From positions 20,398,001 to 20,462,000 of the forward strand of contig JBANAY010000003.1 of assembly GCA_037952775.1 (NCBI GenBank): DNA of 64,000 nt, given 5' to 3'. This document shows, one piece after another, positions 46,914 through 57,414 of this stretch. This DNA comes from Clonostachys chloroleuca (taxonomy: Eukaryota > Ascomycota > Sordariomycetes > Hypocreales > Bionectriaceae). A program made the translations under genes and the position numbers. How positions within the stretch are numbered: position 1 is the stretch's first letter; each line of letters starts with the position of its first letter. The notes under the pieces were generated by a model, which saw only the letters and a list, made by a program, of their open reading frames with translations, was not told the origin of the DNA and did not search any database.

Positions 46914-49251
46914 ATGAACATCAAACCAGAACCCTCTAGCCTCGTTGACTCATCTCTCCTAGAGAAGATCGATGCGCTCTTCGCATGCAACCTCGGCCAC
47001 GACGTTGACCTCCCACAGCTCATCGTGGTCGGTCAGCAATCTAGCGGCAAGAGTTCGGTCCTGGAGGGCCTCACCGGCCTCCCTTTCCCAAGGGATAGCA
47101 GCCTCTGCACCCGGTTTGCCACTCAGATCATTTTCAGGCGTGCGCCGAGAAAGAGCATCTCGGCTCGGATCATACCATCCAAAGATAGTCGCTCTGAGCA
47201 TCAGGAGAAGATGAAGAACTGGCGCAGAGACGAGTTGACAGAGCTTGATGCAGACTCATTCGCTGGGATTATGCGCGAGGTAAATATATATTTCTTGACT
47301 CGACCCATAGAGATACTGTTGGCTAAATATGGTGAAATGGAGGTCATTGACTTGATGGGTGTTGGTCCCAATCAAGAGCCAGGGTCGCCTGCTTTTTCCA
47401 AAGATGTTCTCGTCCTGGAAATTGCGGATCCTACCCAGGAGCATTTCAGCGTCATTGATGTGCCAGGTACCTTCAAGAGAACCACACAGGGCCTGACCAC
47501 CAAGGATGATATCGCTCTAGTCGACAACATGGTCAAGGGATACATGACCAACCCTCGGTCCGTGATGCTCACGGTCGTGCCCTGCAACGCCGACATTGCC
47601 ACTCAAGAGGTCGTCGAACAGGCTGAGGATCTTGACCCTGCCGGAGACAGAACTCTTGGTGTGCTGACCAAGCCCGATCTTGTCGACAAGGGTGCTGAAA
47701 ACGACATCATCGAGCTGGTTGAGGGTAAGCGACATAAGCTGAAGCTCGGCTGGCACCTATTGCGCAATCCGGGCCAGGCAGAGCTGGCCAAAAGTCAGAG
47801 TAAATCGCGAAACGAACTTGAAGGGGCTTTCTTCAGAAATGTAGCGCCGTGGAATAGCCTTGATGGCGAGCTCGTTGGCGTCAAGTCGCTCAGAGATCGG
47901 CTTCAAGGTATATTGGCCTCCCACATTCGAAGAGAATTCCCAAAGGTGAGATCTGACAACTCTGAGGGCGTAGTAATCAAGCATCTGATGTCAGAACTCG
48001 TCGACTGATGTAATTTCAATAGGTCAAGTCCGACATTCAAAGCAAGGTGAGGGCGGCTGAGAAGAAACTAAAGGGGCTCGGGCCCGCAAGGCAAGGCCCA
48101 ATCCAGCAGAGACAATACCTGATGAGGGTCGCCGGGGAGTTCCAGGAGATCGTCTCATCTGCCATTGGCGCTCAGTATTCTTCGTCTCCTGATTTCTTTG
48201 ATGAAAACGACAATCGTCGGGTGTCTACGAGAGCAAGGCAGCGAGCCGAGGAATTTTCCGAGCTTATGACCAAGTCCGGTCACAAATTTGATTTTGCAGA
48301 AATTAGCGATGAAGCAGACGAGTTAAAGAAGTGTCTCTTGGGGTTGGAGGTGGTCGTCGAGACCACCCGGAGCATTGCCGAAAGTGACGATATTGAAGAC
48401 ATCGTTTCCGTGGATGTCGACGTCGAAGACCCCTATGACGAGGGCATCCTTGGCTGGCTAACAGAGGTGTACAAGAGCTCTGTTGGGTTTGAGCTTGGGA
48501 CTTTCAACTCAAGCCTTTTACGTACAACAATGCAGAAGCAGTCCCAGAAGTGGAAGGATATCGCGAAAGGATATATCAGCGACATCATCGCGATTACTCA
48601 CTATTTTGTCTCATCCTTGCTCCAGTATATCATCCCAGACTCACGCGTTCTGGAGGGATTGAGCTCTCGACTGTCAGACCACCTCAGGGCAAAATACCTT
48701 GAGGCTTTGGAGAAGACAGATTCTCTTTTGCGAGTCGAGCTTGAGGGTACGCCGGCGACACATAATTCCATTTTTGCAGAGACACTCAATCAATGGTGTG
48801 TTTTATCTTCAGAACATAATCCAAGGAGAAATCCAAAGCTGACTGTTAGGTTTATAAACACAGCCGACAACAACGTCAGAAGGCATGGCTGAAGGGCAAA
48901 ACGGTTGAAACGAAGCAGTACGGAGAGGTGGTCCGTCTCGAGGATGTGGTTTCCCAACACCCCCTCCAGAATGGGGAGCAAATGATCCAAGAGATCCACG
49001 ACATTCTCAAGTCGTACTACCTGCTCTCTCGGAAGAGGTTTATTGACAATGTTCGCATGCAGGTAGCAGACGACCTTCTGGTTACGGGACCAAATACACC
49101 TTTGAAGATCTTCTCGTCAGAATTTGTTTCGGAGATGACGGATGAGGAACTTGATGATGTGGCGGGCGAGGACCCAAATGTAAGACGTAACAGAGAGGCA
49201 GTCCAGGAAAAGATCAACTTGCTTAAGAAAGCAATGAAGATTCTTCGTTAA
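46914..49251 (+). CDS. Dynamin-like large GTPase (Mx/Vps1-type fungal family)
   Basis: Four exons, 46914..47279, 47343..47945, 48023..48795 and 48864..49251, 709 residues. GTPase motifs are complete: G1 VVGQQSSGKSSVLEGLTG (about 39-56), G2 around SLCTRFATQI, G3 VIDVPGTF, G4 LTKPDLVDKG. The central stalk follows (IRREFPKVKSDIQSKVRAAE, GPARQGPIQQRQYLMRVAG), and the C-terminal part matches a GED (QEIHDILKSYYLLSRKRFID). There is no PH domain and no transmembrane segment. Intron 1 is 63 nt without a stop, so an unspliced reading is also open; family alignment favours removal because it joins MRE to VIDLMGVG. Accessory dynamin-like proteins of this type are expanded in filamentous fungi; membrane remodelling is presumed, the specific role unknown. 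Confidence 0.92.
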
Positions 49252-49744
49252 AACGAGGACATGGGTTACCGGCATGATGCTAACCTACGAGGATTTAGAA
49301 TAGAAAATGTTTGTCTTAGCCCAACCTTGATACAATGGAGTAGTAATAGCAGAAATAATGATTATCCTGGATCAATAAGCCGTTCGCGTAGATTTTCTGG
49401 CCTGGACTATGAAGCCTTTGCGTCAGTCCCAAGCTCAACCTTTAGGATCGATCAAAAACAATTAGAAAAGTTTTCCCTTAGAGTAACGATATCGTATTGG
49501 CCTACGTTCCTAAAAGGGGTGATGATGCTAGCCTATTGAGCGGTTCTGCTTCATGGTTGAGACGCTGGCAGGTTTGGAATTGAGACAGGGCTATGAGATA
49601 ACATTGATTTTTAGCTATACTGAAGCCCAACAACACAACTAAGACGAGGGTGACAAGATTAAGATACAAACAGAATGCTTAGAGGTACTAATACCTAGTT
49701 AGAAAGTCAGAGTCCCAAAGAAAGAGCAAACAAAAGAAGAAAAG
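49252..49744. other. Intergenic, dynamin-like / Nudix (convergent)
   Basis: A 92-codon frame at 49261-49539 has no recognisable features. Otherwise nothing seen. Confidence 0.55.
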
Positions 49745-50518
49745 TCATTCCTGATCTACCGCCGACGACGCCGCTCGCTTAGCGCTACGCGCAGCCTCGA
49801 CCATCTCCCCTATAAGCTTCTTCATGCGGAAGCCCTCAATGATCGTCAGACGCATCGCCTCGCTCACGAAATCAAACGGGGCACCGTTCTTGCTCTTCAT
49901 GCGGCTCGTCCTGACCTCCTCCTCTGTGACCCAGGCGTACTCGGAGTGCTCCTCCGGTCGCAGCTCGACCTCGTTCCACTCGCTCCCCGGCTCGGCCATG
50001 ACGAGGAAGGTGACTACGGCCCACGTCTTCCCTGCGGATGGGACCAGGCAGACGCTGAGCTCCGGGTCCATCCTGGCATCGCGGCCTTCGTCGTCGATCC
50101 AGACGCCGGCGTTGCCGGCGATTCCCAGGGGGATTGGGCAGATGATGCACTGGGCGCGCAGGCCCGTCTCCTCCCAGAGCTCGCGCACGGCGGTGGAGAT
50201 GATGGTGGGGTCCAGCTCAGGGTCTGCGGTACCGGCTGGGACCTCCCACTTCAGCGGGTAGGAGTCAGAGGCAGACCGGCGGAGGAGGAGCGTCTCGTAG
50301 ACCCAGTGGTCGCGCACGCTAGCGAGGGTCGGGCGGAAGACCATGCAACCGGCGAGGACGTTGTGGATGTCAGGGCGCGAAGCTAGGAAGTCGGAGGGAG
50401 ACACCGACAAGGCCTCAGTGCCGGGCTGGAGGATGACCGTGCAATGAGGAGGCCCATCGTGGGCGTTGCTGGAGGTGGCCTCGAGCTTCGAGGAAGTTGG
50501 AGCTACTGCTGTGGTCAT
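49745..50518 (-). CDS. Nudix hydrolase
   Basis: Single exon, 257 residues, ATG at 50516-50518. The Nudix helix is present, with catalytic RELWEETGL in the segment following KWEVPAGTADPELDP. The invariant REx2EE core that binds Mg is intact, whereas the upstream Gly and Glu of the classical box are shifted or replaced (Ala and Pro at those spacings). The surrounding fold has the usual strands (VYETLLLRRSA, WAVVTFLVMAEPG). Nudix enzymes cleave nucleoside diphosphates linked to other groups (NDP-sugars, NADH, CoA, dinucleotides); the substrate cannot be assigned. There is no targeting signal at the C-terminus (AVDQE). The next gene upstream on the same strand encodes an acyl-CoA thioesterase. 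Confidence 0.9.
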   Translation of the reverse strand: MTTAVAPTSSKLEATSSNAHDGPPHCTVILQPGTEALSVSPSDFLASRPDIHNVLAGCMVFRPTLASVRDHWVYETLLLRRSASDSYPLKWEVPAGTADPELDPTIISTAVRELWEETGLRAQCIICPIPLGIAGNAGVWIDDEGRDARMDPELSVCLVPSAGKTWAVVTFLVMAEPGSEWNEVELRPEEHSEYAWVTEEEVRTSRMKSKNGAPFDFVSEAMRLTIIEGFRMKKLIGEMVEAARSAKRAASSAVDQE

Positions 50519-51378
50519 CTTTTCATTTCAGTACAGATTAAAGATGGATGATGGTGGAGAGAGAAGTGAGACAGGATAAAAGAGAAGATAAGGAAGGAAA
50601 GATGGTACGGAAGAAGGACGCTGGTGATGGCGAGGAGGCAAGCGCTGCCCCGACTTAAGGGCGAACGAAGGGTGCGTCGGCAGTGCGAAGCAGCTGTGAG
50701 ACGCAATCACAGCAATGCATCACTCGGCGTACGCTCGCACAGTGGCAAGGGATGGTGAATCGAGGGACCTGGTTCGTAATGCGACGCTGGGTGTGGGTGG
50801 TGCGAGACGAGAGGATCGGATTGACTGGCGCCACGATGCAAGAGCGAAGATGCAGATGCCAGGCAGACACATGGAAAGCGGCCAGCTGGTGGTGGTTTTT
50901 TGGCGGTTTCAATTCGAACCGTGAGGCAGACTTCCACCATTCAGTACTGACTGGCAGCTGTCGCGTGGGGGCGCTTGACAGGCGCCTCAGCGGGTGATTT
51001 ACAGGGGACCCGCTGCTGCAATGGTTCCAAAATAGGCCCAGACACCACCAACAGCCGGTGCAGGAAGCGATCCCCATTGGCGATCTGGCCAATCCTTCGT
51101 CTCTTGAGATAAAAATACCACAGCAGAGGAGCGGTCTCATTTGCCTCCCAGCAGGGGAAAACGATGTGAGGTAAATGCGTTACTATCTAAAGCAAATCTC
51201 TAGGGTCTAGACAGCGATTCATATCCATTCCTCCCGCGCAGCAGGTCAGTGCTCCAGTAATCAAAATGTCTCTACCAGCATGCCAGTTGACCGTGATGGT
51301 CCGCCAGCGACGCTCCCTATGTGCTCCTGTGCTCCCCCATGCTCAAATCACAATCACAGCCTGGTGCCCAAGCCATGG
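50519..51378. other. Intergenic, Nudix / thioesterase
   Basis: No convincing gene. Overlapping 60-160-codon frames occur on both strands because the DNA is moderately G/C-rich; none has features. Confidence 0.5.
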
Positions 51379-52347
51379 TCACAGCCTGGAAACCGAAGCG
51401 CCCTTGAGGGGACGCATGATGCTCTGCTGCGTCATGGACGCCACAAGGACGCCCGACTCGTCGTACAGCCTCCCCTCCGAATAGGTGCGCCCGTTGCCTC
51501 CGCGCGAGGTGATCCTCTCCCTCAGGTGCCACTTGTCCATCTTCACCTCCGTGACGAAGATGCGGAGCGCAAAGTCCAGCGACGAGCAGGCGCCCGCGTC
51601 CCCGAGCCCCATATGGTTGTGCGAGAGCGGGACGAACGACAGCGCGCCGTCCATGAAGAACGAGAGCACGGCCGCGTTCTGCGCCGGCGTGGTGACGGGG
51701 ACGTGTGATCGCTGCCACTCGGCGGACTTCTTGGAGGTGATGGGCAGACTGTCCTGTGTTGTGACATTGCCCTTGGCCGCACCAAACAGGTTCTGGGCCG
51801 ACACTCCGTTGACGCAGAGCCTGGACTCGAAGAAGTTGTTCCCTACTCCGATAGATTGCTTGAACCCCTTGGCTTCGTCATCTGTCACAAGTCCCTTCTT
51901 CCTCAGTGTCTCTGCATAGTCCAGGTAGCCCGGGCAGTCCTCGGGCTTCGGATAGGTCCCGGCGGGCGGCGCGGAATACTCCAGCAGCGACGGCTCGCTG
52001 ACATGGAAGTCGGCGGTCAGCTCCATGCACGGGCGAAAGCTGCCGTCGGCCTGCTTCTGCTTGACCTGGACGCGGCGTGTTGCAAATGACCTGGTTGTCC
52101 GTACTTCCTGGACGGTGCAGTACAGCTTCTCTTCCGTGGACGCAGGCCCCAGGAAGTGGCCGAGCACAGAGTAGAGCGAGTACTCTGCTGGGACTGTTGC
52201 GCACGCCGAGCTCACGGCGACTGAAATGGTGCTTCCTCCATAGGCGATTGGTTGCGCGTTTCCCATTCTAATTGGTTTCGAGCGTGAGACGAATTCGTTG
52301 GCCTGCAGCTGCTCGACCGCGACCTGCTCGATGATGGAGTGAGCCAT
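51379..52347 (-). CDS. Peroxisomal acyl-CoA thioesterase II (TesB/ACOT8 type)
   Basis: Single exon, 322 residues, ATG at 52345-52347 (MAHSIIEQVAVEQLQANEF); an in-frame extension upstream starts only at TTG. Double hot-dog thioesterase: the N-terminal hot-dog has IAYGGSTISVAVSSACATVP and YSVLGHFLGPAS followed by VRTTRSFATRRVQVKQK, and the second has NHMGLGDAGACSSLDFALRI and SRGGNGRTYSEGRLYDESGV ending in TQQSIMRP. It hydrolyses acyl-CoA to free acid and CoA, usually alongside beta-oxidation. The last three residues, Ser-Arg-Leu, form a PTS1 peroxisomal signal, supporting that location. The start codon is unambiguous and no introns are needed. Confidence 0.92.
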   Translation of the reverse strand: MAHSIIEQVAVEQLQANEFVSRSKPIRMGNAQPIAYGGSTISVAVSSACATVPAEYSLYSVLGHFLGPASTEEKLYCTVQEVRTTRSFATRRVQVKQKQADGSFRPCMELTADFHVSEPSLLEYSAPPAGTYPKPEDCPGYLDYAETLRKKGLVTDDEAKGFKQSIGVGNNFFESRLCVNGVSAQNLFGAAKGNVTTQDSLPITSKKSAEWQRSHVPVTTPAQNAAVLSFFMDGALSFVPLSHNHMGLGDAGACSSLDFALRIFVTEVKMDKWHLRERITSRGGNGRTYSEGRLYDESGVLVASMTQQSIMRPLKGASVSRL

Positions 52348-53387
52348 CTTGACTAAAGATGGGAGAAATGGTCGTAATGCTGGTCTTCCCGTCGCAACCA
52401 AAGGTGAGGTAGACGGCAGACCGTGTTAAATGAAGGCCAATCCAGGCCCCTTATCTAGATCCTGGGGAAATCCTCTCGGCGGGTCGACCTCGGCCCAAGA
52501 AGCTGCACCATCCCGCCTTCGTAAACGGATCAATCATCTGTATCGCCTTGCCGAGGAGTTAATCGGGTGGATTTGGTAATGACACCGACGCTATCTGGCT
52601 GAAGGTGCTGCGCCCCCACGACCGCTTCAATCAATCATAGTAAGGAGTAAAGAAATGAATATTTCATGACATTCAGCGCAATTTGGGGGGGGGGGGGGGG
52701 GGAGGGTACTGTTAGGTTGATCGTGTAATTTTGGCACTTCATCGGCTATTGCCTCGTCTTGCCTGCTGCAAAGTTGCCTACCCTATACCTCATCTTCGTT
52801 GTACAAGAAAGAGTGAGCGCAACTATTGAAAAGAGTCTAACGGTATTGGCCATCTCGATCATGAGTTTAATGAGACGCACCGTACTTGAATACAAGTTCC
52901 TTTGTGAAATTGATCCAGTTCCTAACCTTGCCGTGCACTTCTCCCTGCTTGTTTCTACACAGTTACAATCCAACTCTGGCCAGAATTTTAAGGCGGACAG
53001 GGGTGAGGAGATTGAAGGCGAAGAGCAAAAAAGTTTGAACGCATACTTCGGCATATACATGGGCGGGTATAGCACGTCATTTGCCATCGGAGAATTCGTG
53101 AAAATATGCAGAATACTGCTGTAACTGTGGGCTCCGAGGAGAACTTGATCCATCGAGATCGTAATCAATCGGCAGATGCATAAGTGTGGGGCCAACAGGC
53201 TGATAAAGCCCACAGGTAAGCCGATTTCCAGGGCTTAGTTCGGCTGTCTTCAAGCTCACTGACGGCATGTTTCTTCCTTTTCAGCAACCGCCCTTTGTTT
53301 CGCCGATCAGCGCGGCAAAAAAAAGCTCAAGGCTGTTCTAACGGCATCACTCAACACCAGCAGTTACCGAGTATTAGGTACAGCGAG
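52348..53387. other. Intergenic with a long poly-G tract
   Basis: Contains the G18 run listed separately. Two overlapping frames on opposite strands at about 52746-53213 (121 and 155 codons) share the same DNA, and neither has a domain or good start. A TATA-like element for the downstream regulator was not found. Confidence 0.45.
52685..52702 (+). repeat. Poly-G tract, 18 bases
   Basis: Eighteen uninterrupted G followed by AGGG. Non-coding; its length is likely variable and hard to sequence. Confidence 0.9.
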
Positions 53388-55033
53388 ATGGTGGGTGTCC
53401 CGGGGAAGTCCAAGGGATGCGAAACCTGCCGCCATCGCAGGGTCAAGGTAGGATCAACCCAGTCGCGTCTGACCGACAATTACTCACACACCAGCAATCG
53501 CAGTGTGACCTACAGCGGCCGGCGTGCGGCCGATGTCTGAGGACGAACCGGACGTGCCCGGGATACGAGCGTGGATTGATCTTCGTGAATAATGCGCCGC
53601 GGGAGACAAAGGGTGGTGTGGCTGTTTTTCGCCCCAAGCAATATGCTCGTGACAACAAGACCAGCTTCTCATCACACCTCCGTCTACTGCCGCCCGGACT
53701 TGCGACGAGTGCGAGTGAGCAGCACCTGATTGGGTCCTTTTGGTCCAGTTACCTCCCCAACGGACGCTTAGCCACAGACGAGGTCATCAAATTCTCCATG
53801 TATGGTTGGACGAATGTCGTCGATGAGTTATATCACAAGACACCGATGATCCGGCTCGCGTTATGTGCCTGCGCTCTGGGATTAAGGGGGCTCGGGGAAA
53901 AGGACCCCAGGTTGCTTCAGAAGAGTTACCAAATGTATGGGAAAACTCTCTCCAGTCTGCAAAGATGTATCAGGGAGCCTGAATTTCAACATCGGCATGT
54001 TGTGCTCACGACCTTGAAGCTTTGCTTCTTATATGAGGTGCGTTGCATTCCTTATGGCATTATGCCTTTTGCTGACTGTTTGCTAGATATGGCTTGGGGC
54101 CAAGGATGAAGGCTCGCTTCAATTCGCGTCATGGGTCGCTCATGTCAAAGGCAACACCGCTTTTATACTGAGTTGCGATCCGGGGATGTTCTCACACGGT
54201 CACGCGCATCGCATGTTCGCGGATTGCCGGTTCGAGACGGTAAGAACCGAAGATACCATTTGCAGACTTGATGTTGCTGACGTTCTCCCTTTAAAGGCAG
54301 TTATTGCAACCCTCACTCGCAAGCCTACGGCTCTGTCTACATCCAAGTGGAAAGAGATTCCATGGAAATGCATCCCAAAAACCCCGAGAGATCGCTTAGT
54401 GGACACCATGCTGGATTTTCCCGAGATCACGACGGAAGTCAGTAGATTGGATCTCACAACGAGGGAATTCGACCAGCTGTTCCAGCGAGAGAAGCTGATA
54501 GAGAAGTGCTGGTCGATTATCCGAGACCTCCGAAGATGGGAGGATACCTGGGGTGCAGAGGCCGTCAAGTTTGCAACCAACAGAGTGAATACAGAGTCTT
54601 CTCCAGAGCCCCCCATTTCGCCTCTGAAGACCTCGCTAAGGGCCATATTATGCTCATATATTGGTCACATTGCATCATGATATGCGACATATTTCAATCG
54701 CAAATTAGGCAAAGTTTGAAGCCGAGGACGCCAGCCGCCTGGCCCGAATACACGAAGCCAGCAACTTACTGCCGCAAATTGGCCAACCTTTTGCGGTTCT
54801 TTCAAATAAACAAGTCGGGCTCTTTCTTTATGAATATGGTTCTTACAACGACGGCATACTGCTTTCAATATCTTAGCAGAGAGGAAGAGGATGGGCCGCC
54901 TATAGAAAAGGGAATCCTTCTGAAAGCATTGCGTGGTCACATCGACAAAGACGCGGCGGTTTTTGCCAACAGTTCCAGGGTTTTTCTAAACACAATAGCC
55001 AATCAGCCATATTTGAAAAATTTAATCAAATAA
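53388..55033 (+). CDS. Zn2Cys6 fungal transcription factor, with a frame break in the C-terminal third
   Basis: Exons 53388..53447, 53504..54037, 54087..54239 and 54297..55033. The zinc cluster is intact across intron 1: KGCETCRHRRVK then CDLQRPACGRCLRTNRTCPG, i.e. CX2CX6C...CX2CX6C. A fungal-specific regulator middle region follows (LYHKTPMIRLALCACALGLR, GKTLSSLQRCIREPEFQHRH). All introns are 49-57 nt with CTGAC branch sites. The frame shifts at a six-C run (54609-54614): up to it NTESSPEPP, after it, one base off, HFASEDLAKGHIMLIYWSHC to the stop at 55031-55033. A seventh C would restore one frame of about 488 residues; as read, the protein stops at 54680. Its position beside hydrolase, transporter and monooxygenase genes suggests a cluster-specific regulator, by context only. 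Confidence 0.85.
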
Positions 55034-55750
55034 AAATGGATATTAAAGACGAGTGGCCACGGACTCAGTCGGGCGAGCCAAGGCCGCAAAGGAGGGCTAA
55101 GAGAAATCGATAGTCAGAAATATATACAGAGGCTCAGCTGACCAATCTTCCCCTCACCAAGTGAGCAATGGCCACGTTTCGATACCACCTACAATCTCAG
55201 ATTCTCGAGCAGCTCTTTCCAGTCCCTCACCTTGCCTGCTACATTGCAATATTATAGCCAGCACTAATACCATCCCGGAATTTTTTTTTTGCTCAAGTTT
55301 CTTGCAACACAGTCGATCAACCTTTGGCAACAAGGTAACGTTGAAATTGATACGCCCAAGCGTCATCCTGCGTGTTGTCGAGTCTGTAACTACTATTGTC
55401 ATATCAGTGAAAGCCAATAATCAACATTCAACAAAGAAAACTAGAACCACAAATTCAGTCATTTTTATAATGCAGCATTATCTGACCATTGCAGAAAGCG
55501 CCCCACCTACCACTGCTCTTCGGTTCCATGTCTTATTTCTTATGTCACCTAGTTGACTGGGTAATTTACCCGGCCTTCAGTGCCTTCCATTCAAGTTGAC
55601 GCTATAACTTGTCACACTTCGGGCTCGGGGAAAACCTGTTCTCCGCGGAGGACCGAGATCCCGCTGCATAATGCGGAGTTCGGGTATATCTGCCTTCACT
55701 ACTCCAATATTATCAAAGAGAGAATCTATTTGTTCTTTATTTTTAGAAAA
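55034..55750. other. Intergenic, regulator / hydrolase
   Basis: A 131-codon frame at 55161-55556 shows no domain. A ten-T run occurs near 55281-55290. No gene called. Confidence 0.5.
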
Positions 55751-56923
55751 ATGGCAAACCTTGATAGCGTCGAAGGCTTGACTGAACTCGGGAAAACCTA
55801 GTAAGTATCGAACTTTCCCCAGTAATAGCGCATTGCTTCTTGAACAACCATCCTAACAATGGTACTTCAGCCCGGAATTAGAAAAGGTATCTCCAGGCTT
55901 GAACTTGGATTTGCATCAACTGTTGACAGCTTTTAGCATCTAGCCAGCGCTGAACTTAGCCCCGTGGTAACCTTACCCTTCGAACAGGTTGCGAAACTAT
56001 TCAAAAGCAATCTTCAGCCGGTGCCACCGACTTCGGACCTGGAGTTCACTGCGCAAGCGTTGATGAGAGACGGCTACCAGAATGAATACCGAGTTCATAG
56101 ACCCGACGGCTCATCTGTCACCCCACTGGTAGTCCTTGTTCACGGAGGCGGATTTGTCATAGGCCACAATAGCCATATCAGCGTCTACTCGCGAACCATC
56201 GCCAAACTTTATGGTGTCACGGTCGTGAACGTGTCTTACCGACTCGCCCCGGAGCACCCATTTCCTGCAGCACCAAACGATGTGTGGGACGCTCTGAAGT
56301 GGCTCACGCGACCTGAAGCTGTAAATGAGCTAAAAATCGACCCCTCGTTGGGGTTGTACATCGGCGGTGTCTCCGCCGGCGCAAACTTGGCCGCAGTTAC
56401 CGCGCAGCGATGGGTCACAGACCAAGAGTCTCCTAAACTGAACGGCGTGTGGCTTAGCATACCGTATGTGCTGGAAGCAGACCTTGTCCCATCCAAGTAC
56501 AAGCACCTATGGCTTTCGAGAGAACAGAACGCGGACGCACTGATCATCAACAAGAAAGCAATTGAATTCTGCACCAAGGCTTACGCGCATGACTTCTCGT
56601 CGCCTCACTGGTCCCCGTTCGCCACCGCCAATGCACACACCGGCATGCCCCCTGTGTACATCCAAGTCGCTGGTCAGGACCCCCTTAGAGATGATGGGAT
56701 TATTTACGAGAAGGTACTTCGAGAGCATAAGGTGTCCACAAAATTGGATGTTTATCCTGGTGTTCCCCATGGGTTTGCTGAGGTGTTTCCTGAGCTTGAA
56801 ATCGCTCGCAAGGCTGCTCTTGATACTCTAGCTGGATTCGGCTGGCTGATGGGAAAAGAAGTGGAGGAGGCGACTCTTGCGAAGGCGTGGGATGACTCTG
56901 TTGCTATACAAAAATCTGACTAG
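55751..56923 (+). CDS. Alpha/beta hydrolase (HSL-type esterase/lipase) with a 16-nt exon
   Basis: Exons 55751..55800, 55871..55886 (16 nt) and 55937..56923; 350 residues (MANLDSVEGLTELGKT-YPELEK-HLASAELSP). Hormone-sensitive-lipase-type fold: oxyanion motif HGGG (91-94), nucleophile elbow GVSAG (166-170, Ser168), catalytic Asp in GQDPLRDDG and His in VPHGF, plus the family VSYRLAPEHPFPAA. It hydrolyses carboxylic esters, probably small or secondary-metabolite-like, in the cytosol (no signal peptide). The ATG at 55751 follows an A-rich AGAAAA context. The middle exon is supported by a GTAAGT donor, two acceptors and exact frame restoration. Substrate unknown; its neighbours suggest a small catabolic cluster. 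Confidence 0.92.
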
Positions 56924-57414
56924 TTGAGAATATATGCGCGGTACGGTGGCAACCACCTTCGCACGAGGAATACGCTCTGGAAGGGCGCTCGTGGCAACAC
57001 AGAAAGCCCACTCTACATAGATCTATATAAGAGTATCAACTTCACGTGTAAAGATGATGCCACAGCTCATATAGGAAGGGACCAAACATTGATGTTCCCA
57101 GCTCTCCTTTTCAACTAAAAGTCGGAAGGGCAGGACCTCCTTCATGCCACCCATCTCCTTTTATTATCTAGCCTCATGATTTCTGTAAACTAGGGATCAC
57201 ACCCGGAATCCATTCATGTTGCTTCTTTAAATTGAACAACAATATAATTCGGCTACGACAATAGGAGCACCATCCCACACAGGTCTCTACCGCTCAGTAC
57301 CAACTCATCCGGGAAGTGTTATCAGTCTTTCGATGGCGTGTTGCTCTCTACCCAACACTAAGACCATTCGAAAGGTAGCTCTAGTCGAGCTGGAGTGAGA
57401 GTATCAACTTGAGC
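56924..57414. other. Convergent 3' intergenic region
   Basis: Nothing recognised besides 3' regions of the hydrolase and transporter genes. Confidence 0.6.

Noticed and set aside
47280..47342. Keeping the 63-nt segment of the dynamin-like gene as coding
   Set aside because: Despite the open frame, it has donor, branch (GGCTAAAT) and acceptor signals, and its removal gives the expected dynamin sequence.
52746..53213. Opposed frames of 121 and 155 codons
   Set aside because: Both lie on the same DNA; neither has start context, a domain or splice evidence.
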